A stretch of 16,638 bases of DNA from an uncultured Candidatus Udaeobacter sp. (GTDB lineage Bacteria; Verrucomicrobiota; Verrucomicrobiia; Chthoniobacterales; UBA10450): contig CATPAV010000041.1 of the NCBI GenBank assembly GCA_955652245.1, forward strand, positions 1 to 16,638, written 5' to 3'. Of the stretch, positions 5,602-13,328 are shown piece after piece. Below the pieces are notes generated by a model. That model was not told where the DNA came from. It did no database searches and saw only the letters and a list, made by a program, of their open reading frames with translations. A program made the position numbers and the translations under genes. The first letter of the stretch is position 1, and each line of letters opens with the position of its first letter.

Positions 5602-8600
5602 ATGACGCAGTCGCACGGCGAAAATGCCGACCCGCTTTGGTACAAGGACGCAGTCATCTACGAGCTGCACGTCAAAACCTTTTGTGACAGCGACGGCGAC
5701 GGAATGGGAGATTTCCGTGGCCTGATCGAGAAACTGGATTATCTCCAAGAGCTCGGTGTCACGGCCATTTGGCTTCTTCCGTTTTATCCCTCGCCACTTC
5801 GCGATGACGGCTACGACATCGCCGACTACCTCGATGTTAATCCAAACTTTGGCACACTGGATGATTTCCGTGCGTTCCTCGATGCAGCGCATCAGCGAAA
5901 CCTGCGCGTCATCACGGAACTGGTGATTAATCACACGTCGGATCAAAATCCGTGGTTCCAAAGGTCGCGCCGCGCCGCACCTGGTTCACCCGAACGCGAG
6001 TTCTATGTCTGGAGCGACACGCCTGAGAAATACAAGGATGCGCGCATCATTTTCAAAGATTTTGAAACATCCAACTGGGCGTGGGACCCAGTGGCAAAAG
6101 CTTATTACTGGCACCGCTTTTATTCCCATCAGCCCGATTTGAATTTCGACAACCCGGCCGTGCACGAGGCAGTGGAGCAGGTCTGCGATTTTTGGCTCGC
6201 CATGGGTGTCGACGGGCTCCGTCTCGATGCCGTTCCTTATCTTTACGAGCGCGAGGGCACGATCTGCGAAAATTTGCCGGAGACGCATGTGTATCTGCGC
6301 AAGTTGCGTGCACACGTCGATGCAAAATTTCCAAATCGCATGCTGCTTGCTGAAGCGAACCAGTGGCCGGAGGACGCAGCGGCGTACTTCGGCAAGGGCG
6401 ACGAATCGCACATGAGTTTTCATTTCCCGCTCATGCCGCGCATGTTCATGGCGTTGCAAATGGAGGACCGGTTTCCAGTCATCGACATCCTCGAGCAGAC
6501 GCCGTCGGTTCCCGACAATTGCCAATGGGCGATGTTCCTGCGCAATCATGACGAGCTGACGCTCGAGATGGTGACCGATGAAGAGCGAGATTACATGTAT
6601 CGTGTTTACGCCACCGATCCGCACGCGCGCATTAACCTTGGGATCCGCCGCCGGCTCGCGCCGCTGCTTGCGAACAGCCGGCGCAAAATCGAGCTGCTAA
6701 ACACGCTGCTTTTCTCCATGCCGGGAACCCCGATCATTTATTATGGCGATGAGATCGGCATGGGCGACAATTTTTATCTGGGCGATCGCAACGGTTGCCG
6801 CACCCCCATGCAGTGGAGTCCAGACCGTAATGCTGGATTTTCAAGAGCCAATCCCCAGCAGCTTTATCTGCCGATTACGATCGATCCGGAATATCACTAC
6901 GAAGCCGTCAACGTCGAGAACCAGCAGAAAAATCTCTCCTCACTGCTTTGGTGGATGCGCCGGGTCATTGCGATGCGAAAAAATTTCAAGGCATTTTCGC
7001 GCGGTTCCCTTGAATTTCTCTACCCAGATAACGCCAAGGTGCTCGCATTTCTTCGGCGCTTCGAGAATGAGACAATCGTTGTCGTGGTGAACCTCTCGCG
7101 TTTTGCGCAATCCGTGGAGTTGGACCTGTCACGCTTCGCCGGATGTGTGCCGATGGAGGTGTTTAGCCGCAATCTGTTTCGCCCGATCAAGAAGTCGCCC
7201 TATGTCGTTACGCTCGGCCCGCATGCTCATTATTGGTTCGCTCTACAGGCGCAAACGGATGGCCGCCGCGCCTCTAGGAAACGCGTTGTGCCCATGATCG
7301 ATGCTCCTGCCGACCTGCAAACCTTGCTGGCCGACGGTCAGCGCGCACAGATCGAGCGCGAAATTCTGCCTAATTACATCCAGACCTGTCGCTGGTTTGG
7401 CTCGAAAGCACGGACTTTTCGTCATCTTAGGGTGATCGAGCAAACTGCCATCTCGTCCGGTGCAGACGCAGCGCGACTTTGGTTCGTCGAGGTCAGTTAT
7501 CTGGATGGCCCTACGGAAATTTATTCCTTGCCTGCAAAGATTGCGTCTGACGAGGCTGCGCATGCTGTTTCGCGCAACGCTGCGCACGCAATCATCGCGC
7601 GTTTCGCGGGTGCCAAGGAGACGATCCTATACGATGCGATTTGGGATGAGAACTTTCGGTCTCAGTTGTTCGGAGCGATCGTGCAACGTCAGACTATGAA
7701 CGGGGGCACGGGCGACCTCATCGGTATCGCGAGTAAGTCGCTCGGAACCGATTCTCTCGTCCTATCGGGCGGATCGCAGGTTCTCGGCGGGGAACAGAGC
7801 AATTCGTCGATGCTTTTCGATAATAAATTTTTCCTAAAGCTTTATCGCAAACTCGAGGACGGCGTGAATCCCGACGTCGAAATAACCCGATTCCTCACCG
7901 AAGGCGCCAATTTCCCGAATGTGCCGGCTTTCGTCGGCGCGATCGAATATCGCCGCGAAAAATCTGAGCCGACAGTGGTCTGCCTTTTGCAACGTGCTGC
8001 CATCAGCGAGGGCGACGGCTGGGCGCTGACTCTGGACGCAGTTGGCCGGTATTACGAACGTGTGCTGGGTCGCAAAGCCGATCTCCAGAATCAAGCCGCG
8101 CCTCCTGCTTCACTTCTCGATGAGTTGATCGGCGGCGTTTATCCGGAAAAAGCGAAGCTGCTCGGGCAACGCACGGGCGAATTGCATCTCGCGCTCGCTT
8201 CAAACAATGATGATCGCGCCTTCGCGCCCGAACCCTTCAATGCGATGGCGCAACGTTCAGTTTACCAATCAATGCGGACGTCGCTGCGGCGCGCGTTTAC
8301 TCTTCTCGAAAAGAAATTATCAAACTTGTCCGAGGTGTCTCGAGAGGAAGCCAAAGGGGTTATCGCTGCGGAACAAGAAATTCTCGCGCGAGAAAAACGG
8401 CTGCTCGACCGTCGCTCAAACGCCGCAAAAATCCGTATCCACGGCGACTATCATCTCGGCCAAGTGCTGTATACGGGAAAGGATTTTGTCATTCTCGATT
8501 TTGAAGGCGAACCGGCGAGAGCGCTCAGCGAACGGAAGTTGAAGCGCTGTGCGCTGCGTGACGTCGCCGGAATGATGCGCTCGTTTCAATACGCTGCTTA

Positions 8601-8883
8601 CAGCGCGCTCTGGCAGCCGGCCATGCGTACCGAAGACGTCCCTTTCCTGGAGCGTTGGGCCGATCTTTGGTATCGCCAGATGAGCAGCGTTTTCCTGCAA
8701 AGCTATTTGCAGACAACCGGTGGCGCCATTTTCATCCCGCAGAATGCCGGTGATCTGCAAATCATGCTAGAAGCCTACTTGCTCGACAAAGCTGTTTACG
8801 AAATCGGCTACGAACTAAACCATCGCCCCGACTGGGTCGTCATCCCCATCCGCGGCATCAAACACATTTTGCGTTCGACCTAA
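5602..8883 (+). CDS. treS: Trehalose synthase / maltokinase fusion (TreS-Mak)
   Basis: Bifunctional enzyme: the TreS part interconverts trehalose and maltose, and the maltokinase part phosphorylates maltose to maltose 1-phosphate, the substrate of GlgE for alpha-glucan synthesis. ATG 5602 gives 1093 aa; an in-frame TTG at 5518 adds only 28 unlikely residues. Residues 10-550 form a GH13 barrel beginning PLWYKDAVIYELHVKTF. The catalytic triad is visible as Asp209 in GLRLDAVPY, Glu251 in LLAEANQW and Asp317 in RNHDE. Residues about 575-1093 match maltokinase: an N-terminal cap with CRWFGSKAR, catalytic Asp949 in HGDYHLGQVL and metal-binding Asp966 in ILDFEGEP. The fusion is known in many bacteria, often next to glgE and glgB, which are absent here. 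It stands alone, divergent from the ECF sigma gene, so stress control is possible but unproven. Confidence 0.93.
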   Translation: MTQSHGENADPLWYKDAVIYELHVKTFCDSDGDGMGDFRGLIEKLDYLQELGVTAIWLLPFYPSPLRDDGYDIADYLDVNPNFGTLDDFRAFLDAAHQRNLRVITELVINHTSDQNPWFQRSRRAAPGSPEREFYVWSDTPEKYKDARIIFKDFETSNWAWDPVAKAYYWHRFYSHQPDLNFDNPAVHEAVEQVCDFWLAMGVDGLRLDAVPYLYEREGTICENLPETHVYLRKLRAHVDAKFPNRMLLAEANQWPEDAAAYFGKGDESHMSFHFPLMPRMFMALQMEDRFPVIDILEQTPSVPDNCQWAMFLRNHDELTLEMVTDEERDYMYRVYATDPHARINLGIRRRLAPLLANSRRKIELLNTLLFSMPGTPIIYYGDEIGMGDNFYLGDRNGCRTPMQWSPDRNAGFSRANPQQLYLPITIDPEYHYEAVNVENQQKNLSSLLWWMRRVIAMRKNFKAFSRGSLEFLYPDNAKVLAFLRRFENETIVVVVNLSRFAQSVELDLSRFAGCVPMEVFSRNLFRPIKKSPYVVTLGPHAHYWFALQAQTDGRRASRKRVVPMIDAPADLQTLLADGQRAQIEREILPNYIQTCRWFGSKARTFRHLRVIEQTAISSGADAARLWFVEVSYLDGPTEIYSLPAKIASDEAAHAVSRNAAHAIIARFAGAKETILYDAIWDENFRSQLFGAIVQRQTMNGGTGDLIGIASKSLGTDSLVLSGGSQVLGGEQSNSSMLFDNKFFLKLYRKLEDGVNPDVEITRFLTEGANFPNVPAFVGAIEYRREKSEPTVVCLLQRAAISEGDGWALTLDAVGRYYERVLGRKADLQNQAAPPASLLDELIGGVYPEKAKLLGQRTGELHLALASNNDDRAFAPEPFNAMAQRSVYQSMRTSLRRAFTLLEKKLSNLSEVSREEAKGVIAAEQEILAREKRLLDRRSNAAKIRIHGDYHLGQVLYTGKDFVILDFEGEPARALSERKLKRCALRDVAGMMRSFQYAAYSALWQPAMRTEDVPFLERWADLWYRQMSSVFLQSYLQTTGGAIFIPQNAGDLQIMLEAYLLDKAVYEIGYELNHRPDWVVIPIRGIKHILRST

Positions 8884-8900
8884 TCGATGTCGATGTTCAA

Positions 8901-8954
8901 CACAGATGTAGCACAGATCGAAGAATTCTGTTTCCTTATCTGTGAAAATCTGTG
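8901..8954. repeat. CACAGAT/ATCTGTG intergenic repeat
   Basis: Two CACAGAT copies (8901-8907, 8912-8918) are followed by two inverted copies ATCTGTG (8938-8944, 8948-8954). The direct copies are spaced 11 and 10 bases apart, about one helical turn. The whole forms an imperfect palindrome in the spacer between treS-mak and the CADD gene. Arrays of the form ATCTGTGnnnATCTGTG are widespread between genes in environmental bacterial genomes (recall), so a dispersed repeat is more likely than a local operator. Confidence 0.55.
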
Positions 8955-8983
8955 GCCATAATAAAATAGGATTGAAGAAACCA

Positions 8984-9655
8984 ATGAATCAACATCTCGA
9001 CAAGATTGACAAGGACATCGCGGACAAACATCTGTTGAAACATCCGTTTTATCTCGCGTGGACGCGCGGGGAGCTAAGCAGGGAGGCGTTGGCTGATTAC
9101 GCGCGGCAGTACTATCACCATGTCGCGGCGTTCCCAACGTATCTCTCAGCCGTTCACGCCAAGTGCGAGAATCAAGCGACGCGGAAGCAATTGCTTTCTA
9201 ACTTAATCGGCGAAGAAGCCGGTTCGCCGAACCATCCCGAGCTTTGGCTGAAATTCGCCGAAGGCCTTCACGTTTCCGAATTCGATGTACGGAGCACAGA
9301 GAAACAACCGGAGACCAAAAACTTAATCGACACATTCCGATCAGCGTGTCGTGACAGACCGACGGCGGAAGGTCTCGCTGCGCTTTACGCTTATGAGAGT
9401 CAAATTCCTGCGATCTGTGAGTCAAAGATCGACGGACTGAAGAAACATTACGGCTTCAATAATCCGAAAGCTTACGAGTATTTCAGCGTCCACATCGAAG
9501 CCGACCGCGAACACGCCGCTGCTGAGCGCAAAATGCTTTCCTCGTACATGGACAATCACAATTTCGAATCCGTAAAAGCTTCCGTGAATCGCGTTCTCGA
9601 TGCGCTCTGGGAAATGCTCTCCGGCGTTTGCCGGCGCCACGCTATTGCGTGCTGA
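8984..9655 (+). CDS. CADD-family p-aminobenzoate synthase (PqqC/TenA-like di-metal oxygenase)
   Basis: A 223-aa helical-bundle protein of the CADD family (TIGR04305, 'putative folate metabolism'), related to PqqC and TenA. In Chlamydia trachomatis CADD cleaves its own tyrosine, using a dinuclear metal centre and O2, to make p-aminobenzoate for folate. By alignment from memory with a constant offset of four residues, all key positions are kept: Tyr23 (Chlamydia Tyr27, the sacrificed residue) in HPFYLAW, Tyr39 (Tyr43), metal ligands Glu77, His84, Glu138, His170, Asp174 and His177, and Lys148 (Lys152, proposed amino donor). The start at ATG 8984 is chosen over GTG 8942, which lies in the repeat. 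No folate gene neighbours it here, unlike in Chlamydia. A short A/T-rich -10-like box (TAAAAT, 8962-8967) precedes it. Confidence 0.85.
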   Translation: MNQHLDKIDKDIADKHLLKHPFYLAWTRGELSREALADYARQYYHHVAAFPTYLSAVHAKCENQATRKQLLSNLIGEEAGSPNHPELWLKFAEGLHVSEFDVRSTEKQPETKNLIDTFRSACRDRPTAEGLAALYAYESQIPAICESKIDGLKKHYGFNNPKAYEYFSVHIEADREHAAAERKMLSSYMDNHNFESVKASVNRVLDALWEMLSGVCRRHAIAC

Positions 9656-9660
9656 ATTTG

Positions 9661-9727
9661 GTGTAGAGGCGGCTGTCTCCGGCCGCAAACGCTCAGAGAT
9701 TGCGTGTGAGGACACGCGCCACTAGAC
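9661..9727. repeat. Palindromic repeat unit with 17-bp imperfect terminal inverted repeats
   Basis: The left end GTGTAGAGGCGGCTGTC (9661-9677) matches the reverse complement of the right end (9711-9727) at 13 of 17 positions. Two small perfect hairpins lie inside: GCGGC/GCCGC (9669-9673 with 9682-9686) and GCGTGT-GAGG-ACACGC (9702-9717). The unit fills the gap between the convergent CADD and htrA genes. It has the size and symmetry of a REP-like or MITE-like element, and may also stop transcription. It carries no gene. Confidence 0.5.
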
Positions 9728-9734
9728 GAGCTTT

Positions 9735-9751
9735 AGCGATTGAGCATCGCT
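9735..9751. terminator. Hairpin at the end of htrA
   Basis: AGCGAT and ATCGCT pair perfectly around the five-base loop TGAGC, touching the htrA stop codon at 9751-9753. There is no T run on either side, so it is a weak terminator candidate or mRNA 3'-end protector shared by the convergent genes. Confidence 0.3.
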
Positions 9752-11271
9752 TAGCGCGGCCGCAAAACAAGAAACGAACGCATCCGATGCCGGCAAACCG
9801 ATAGGATCTGCGGTTGGCTGGGATCAACTGAAGTGGCGATTTTATTGTAATCCGAAACTGACGCTATCGGTTGCTGATTGATTTCCTCGATCACATCGCC
9901 TTTTTGCAATTCGGCCACGCCACTGTCAGGATCGACATTGGTGACCACAACGCCGCGGATGTTATTCGGCAAATCGAGTTGGCGCGCCATCTCAGCAGTC
10001 AGGTCCCCAACATTAATTGACGCCAGGGGACCGCTCGTATCTCCCTGATCGTTCGGTTCCATCTGAGGCGTCTGGGGCTGAGGGCGCCGCGGCAAAACGT
10101 CAGCGCTTTGATAATCCATCGGCTGCTCCTTAATCTGCGTCGCCACCTTCAGTGGTTTTCCCTCGCGCATGATTTCCAGCTCAACCTTTTTATTCAACTC
10201 GGTCTGCGCCACTAGGCTTCTCAACACGTTAATATTTTTTACGTCATGTCCATCGAACCTGCGGATAATATCGCCTCGTTGCAATTGCGCCTGGGCTGCA
10301 GGCGAGCCTGGCATTACTTCATTGACGATCACGCCTTCGCTGTCCGCATTGTTTTGACCCGGCTGCAACGCACGCGACTGGATTCCAAGGTAACCGCGAA
10401 TGATGCGCCCCTGCTTTAACAGGCTTTCGAGCGCCGTGCGAACCGTGTTCGAGGGAATCGCGAAACCGATTCCCTGCGAACCGCCGCTACGCGAAATAAT
10501 CGCCGTGTTGATGCCAACTACTTCGCCGCGCAAATTGATCAGCGGGCCGCCGCTATTCCCCGGATTAATAGCGGCATTAGTCTGCAAAAGATCGCCGAAA
10601 GCGTCCGTGCGATTCGGCCTCCCCTTCGAACTGATGATTCCGTCCGTCACTGTTTCTTCGAATCCGAATGGATTACCAATGGCCAGAACAAAGTCCCCCG
10701 CCTGTACCATGTCTGAATCCGCCAGCTTGAGCGGCCTAACGCCGGGATCGTCGATCTTCAACACGGCCAAATCGACCTGAGAATCCGCGCCGATCAGGCG
10801 CGCTTTTTTCGTCCGGCCATCGCTCAATTGCACTTCAATTTCATCCACTTGATCGACAACGTGATTGTTCGTGATGATGTGTCCCTCATTCGTCACGATC
10901 ACCCCCGAACCGAGCGCATTTTGCACGAGGGCTTCGTCATTTGGGTTCCGGAATTGTCTTTGCTGGTTACGAAAGAAAAACTCAAAGGGATCGAGGCCGT
11001 ATTGCCGCCGGATGTTGATCTTCTTGGACGTTTTCACCGCGACCACGGATGAAATCACGCTACTGACGAGCGCGCGCCGCTCCCTGTTCAACGCGTCAAG
11101 CGATGCGACTTGCTTTGGATCAACGTTCGGCGTCGAAGCCAGCGTGTACTTTTCCGGCGTTCGCGCCGAAGGCAGACTCAATGTCCCATGTTTAAGGCGA
11201 TAATCATACAGCAGGGAAATTCCCGCGCTAATTAGCAGGACAAAAATCAAAAATTTTGCGAGATTTTTCAT
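9751..11271 (-). CDS. HtrA/DegQ-type periplasmic serine protease
   Basis: Envelope protease/chaperone that degrades misfolded exported proteins. The 506-aa product starts at ATG 11271, which shares one base with the recG stop (TGATG). An N-terminal hydrophobic segment (about residues 4-22, LAKFLIFVLLISAGISLLYDY) is a signal anchor or signal peptide. The trypsin-like domain holds the triad His137 (ITNNHVVD), Asp167 (SQVDLAVLKID) and Ser240 (INPGNSGGPL). Two PDZ domains follow, at about residues 280-375 and 415-495, joined by a Pro/Gln-rich linker (PRRPQPQTPQ). This is the full DegP/DegQ layout; the long loop around residues 85-112, rich in Phe, Arg and Gln, resembles the LA loop used for oligomer control. 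Third gene of the recJ-recG-htrA series, so probably translationally coupled to recG. Confidence 0.92.
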   Translation of the reverse strand: MKNLAKFLIFVLLISAGISLLYDYRLKHGTLSLPSARTPEKYTLASTPNVDPKQVASLDALNRERRALVSSVISSVVAVKTSKKINIRRQYGLDPFEFFFRNQQRQFRNPNDEALVQNALGSGVIVTNEGHIITNNHVVDQVDEIEVQLSDGRTKKARLIGADSQVDLAVLKIDDPGVRPLKLADSDMVQAGDFVLAIGNPFGFEETVTDGIISSKGRPNRTDAFGDLLQTNAAINPGNSGGPLINLRGEVVGINTAIISRSGGSQGIGFAIPSNTVRTALESLLKQGRIIRGYLGIQSRALQPGQNNADSEGVIVNEVMPGSPAAQAQLQRGDIIRRFDGHDVKNINVLRSLVAQTELNKKVELEIMREGKPLKVATQIKEQPMDYQSADVLPRRPQPQTPQMEPNDQGDTSGPLASINVGDLTAEMARQLDLPNNIRGVVVTNVDPDSGVAELQKGDVIEEINQQPIASVSDYNKIATSVDPSQPQILSVCRHRMRSFLVLRPR

Positions 11272-13328
11272 CAACTAACGTTCGAAAAAGTTCGTCCCTG
11301 TTGTTCGACAATCAAGCGCCGGAAACGTTGATTCTCGGGCAATTCCAGACGTGGATCAGCATCGAAGATCGACATCGCCGCCGCGCGGGCCCGTCGCATC
11401 AAGTCTGCGTCGGTCTTCAAATTGCCGATCTTAAGCGCAGGCAAGCCGCTCTGCGCCGTGCCAAGCAAATCACCCGGTCCACGCAAATCCCAATCCGCTT
11501 CGGCCACTTCAAAGCCGTTGCTTGTTCGTTCCAAAACAGCGAGCTTTGCCGCCGTCTCTTTGGATTTATCCGACGTTAGCAAAATGCAGTATGACTTGTG
11601 CTCGCCGCGTCCGATGCGCCCGCGAAGTTGATGAAGCTGCGCCAGCCCAAACCGTTCCGCGTTCTCGATTAGCATCACAGCTGCATTTGGAACATCGACG
11701 CCCACTTCAATCACCGTTGTGCTAATTAATGCTTTGGACTGCCCGCGACGAAATCGCTCCATAATCTCCTGTTTCTCCGCTGCCGGAATGCGACCGTGAA
11801 GTAATTCACAGCGAGATGGATGTAACCGCTCCCACCACAATTCGTACTCCGCCGCCGCCGCTTTCACGTCCAATTTATCGCTCTCATCAATCAGCGGATA
11901 AATCACGTAGAGTTGACGTCCCGCTTCCAATTGCGTTCGTAAAAAGCTGAGAACCTCGCCAAGACGCGAGTCATCGCGGACCGCGGTAACTATTTTTCCC
12001 CGGTTAAGCGGCATCTCGTCGATGATTGAGACATCGAGATCGCCATAAACAGTCATTGTCAGCGTGCGCGGGATCGGCGTGGCAGTCATAACCAGCACAT
12101 CGGGCGCTGGTTCGCGCGCCGTTAATCGGGCGCGCTGGGCAACGCCAAACTTGTGCTGCTCATCAATCACGACGAGACCGAGATTCGAAAACGAGACCTT
12201 CTCGTAAAGCAGCGCGTGTGTACCGATGATCACATCCGCATTCTCATCGCCAGCAACCAATGGGAGAAAACTTTCCTCCTGCCGGGCCGCCGTGCGGAGC
12301 GCCATCCGAACACCAAGCGGCTCGAGCCAACGCCGCAACACGGTATAATGTTGCTCTGCCAAGATCTGTGTCGGCGCCATAAACGCAGCTTGGAAACCTG
12401 ATTCGATTGCGAGGAGGATCGCTGCGATGGCGACCACCGTTTTTCCCGAACCCACGTCGCCCTGCAACAAACGGTTCATTGCCTGGCTCGCCGCCAGATC
12501 GCGCCTGATTTCCGTGATCACTTTTAATTGCGCGCCAGTCAACTCGAATGGTAACGTCTTCAAAAACTTGTCGAGCAGCGCTCCCGGTCCGCAATGCGAT
12601 TCGCCAATGCGAATGGAAGACTCCGAACGTCTCGATGCGATCAGCATTTGCATCGCGAAAAATTCGGACAGAACCAAATGTTCGCGCGCGGCGTCACGCG
12701 CTATCCAGTTTTCCGGAAAATGGATCGCGCGAATCGCGTCACTCCTTTTTCCATCAACAAGATCGCCCGGAGCCAACGTTGGCAATGGCGCATCGGAAAT
12801 TTCGTTCAGCAGTCGATAGATAATACTGCGGAAGACGCGCTGTGAAATACCTTCTGTCGCAGGATAAATCGGCGTGATCCGCCGAAAATGAATCGAGATT
12901 TCCTCGTCGTTCTCGATCACCTCGAATTCCGGATGATCCATGCATATCCGTTTGCCGCGCAAACGCGGTTTGCCAAAGACGACGAGGCGCTGCCCCGTTG
13001 CGATCATCTTTTGCACGTAATGCAAGTTGAACCAACGGCATACGAGGGGTTCGCTCAGAACATTTGGCTTCGCCTCTTGTAACGTTGCCTCAAAAATCTT
13101 TTTCCAACCACCGAAACGGCGCAGTGAAGTCTTGATCACTTCGCCGCAAAGACAGATCGGGATATCGCTCTCCTCGCGCGGAAATTCCGGGAACTCATGT
13201 CGATCTTCGTGACGCCGTGGGAAATGAGTCAGCAAATCTTCCACGGTCTCGATCTCGAGGCGGCGCAGCGCAAGCAAACGCGGCCGCGGGATCCAATCCA
13301 GCTCGGCGATCGATTGGGAGGTTTCCAT
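11271..13328 (-). CDS. recG: ATP-dependent DNA helicase RecG
   Basis: Branch-migration helicase that regresses stalled replication forks and processes Holliday junctions. The 685-aa product has an N-terminal wedge (OB-fold) domain over about residues 45-160 with KKIFEATL and QRLVVFGKPRL. The helicase core follows: Walker A GDVGSGKT at 290-297, a DEAH-type box DEQH at 389-392, motif III MTATPIPRTLTMTVYGDLDVS, and later the SF2 motifs STTVIEVGVDVPNA and QLRGRIGRGEHKSYC. Length is normal (E. coli 693). ATG 13328 overlaps the recJ stop by one base (TAATG), and its own stop overlaps the htrA start in the same way, so termination-reinitiation coupling is likely. Confidence 0.95.
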   Translation of the reverse strand: METSQSIAELDWIPRPRLLALRRLEIETVEDLLTHFPRRHEDRHEFPEFPREESDIPICLCGEVIKTSLRRFGGWKKIFEATLQEAKPNVLSEPLVCRWFNLHYVQKMIATGQRLVVFGKPRLRGKRICMDHPEFEVIENDEEISIHFRRITPIYPATEGISQRVFRSIIYRLLNEISDAPLPTLAPGDLVDGKRSDAIRAIHFPENWIARDAAREHLVLSEFFAMQMLIASRRSESSIRIGESHCGPGALLDKFLKTLPFELTGAQLKVITEIRRDLAASQAMNRLLQGDVGSGKTVVAIAAILLAIESGFQAAFMAPTQILAEQHYTVLRRWLEPLGVRMALRTAARQEESFLPLVAGDENADVIIGTHALLYEKVSFSNLGLVVIDEQHKFGVAQRARLTAREPAPDVLVMTATPIPRTLTMTVYGDLDVSIIDEMPLNRGKIVTAVRDDSRLGEVLSFLRTQLEAGRQLYVIYPLIDESDKLDVKAAAAEYELWWERLHPSRCELLHGRIPAAEKQEIMERFRRGQSKALISTTVIEVGVDVPNAAVMLIENAERFGLAQLHQLRGRIGRGEHKSYCILLTSDKSKETAAKLAVLERTSNGFEVAEADWDLRGPGDLLGTAQSGLPALKIGNLKTDADLMRRARAAAMSIFDADPRLELPENQRFRRLIVEQQGRTFSNVS

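Noticed and set aside
5986..6624. 212-codon minus-strand frame inside treS-mak
   Set aside because: It is the antisense shadow of the conserved GH13 domain and its translation (many His, Arg and Val) matches no family.
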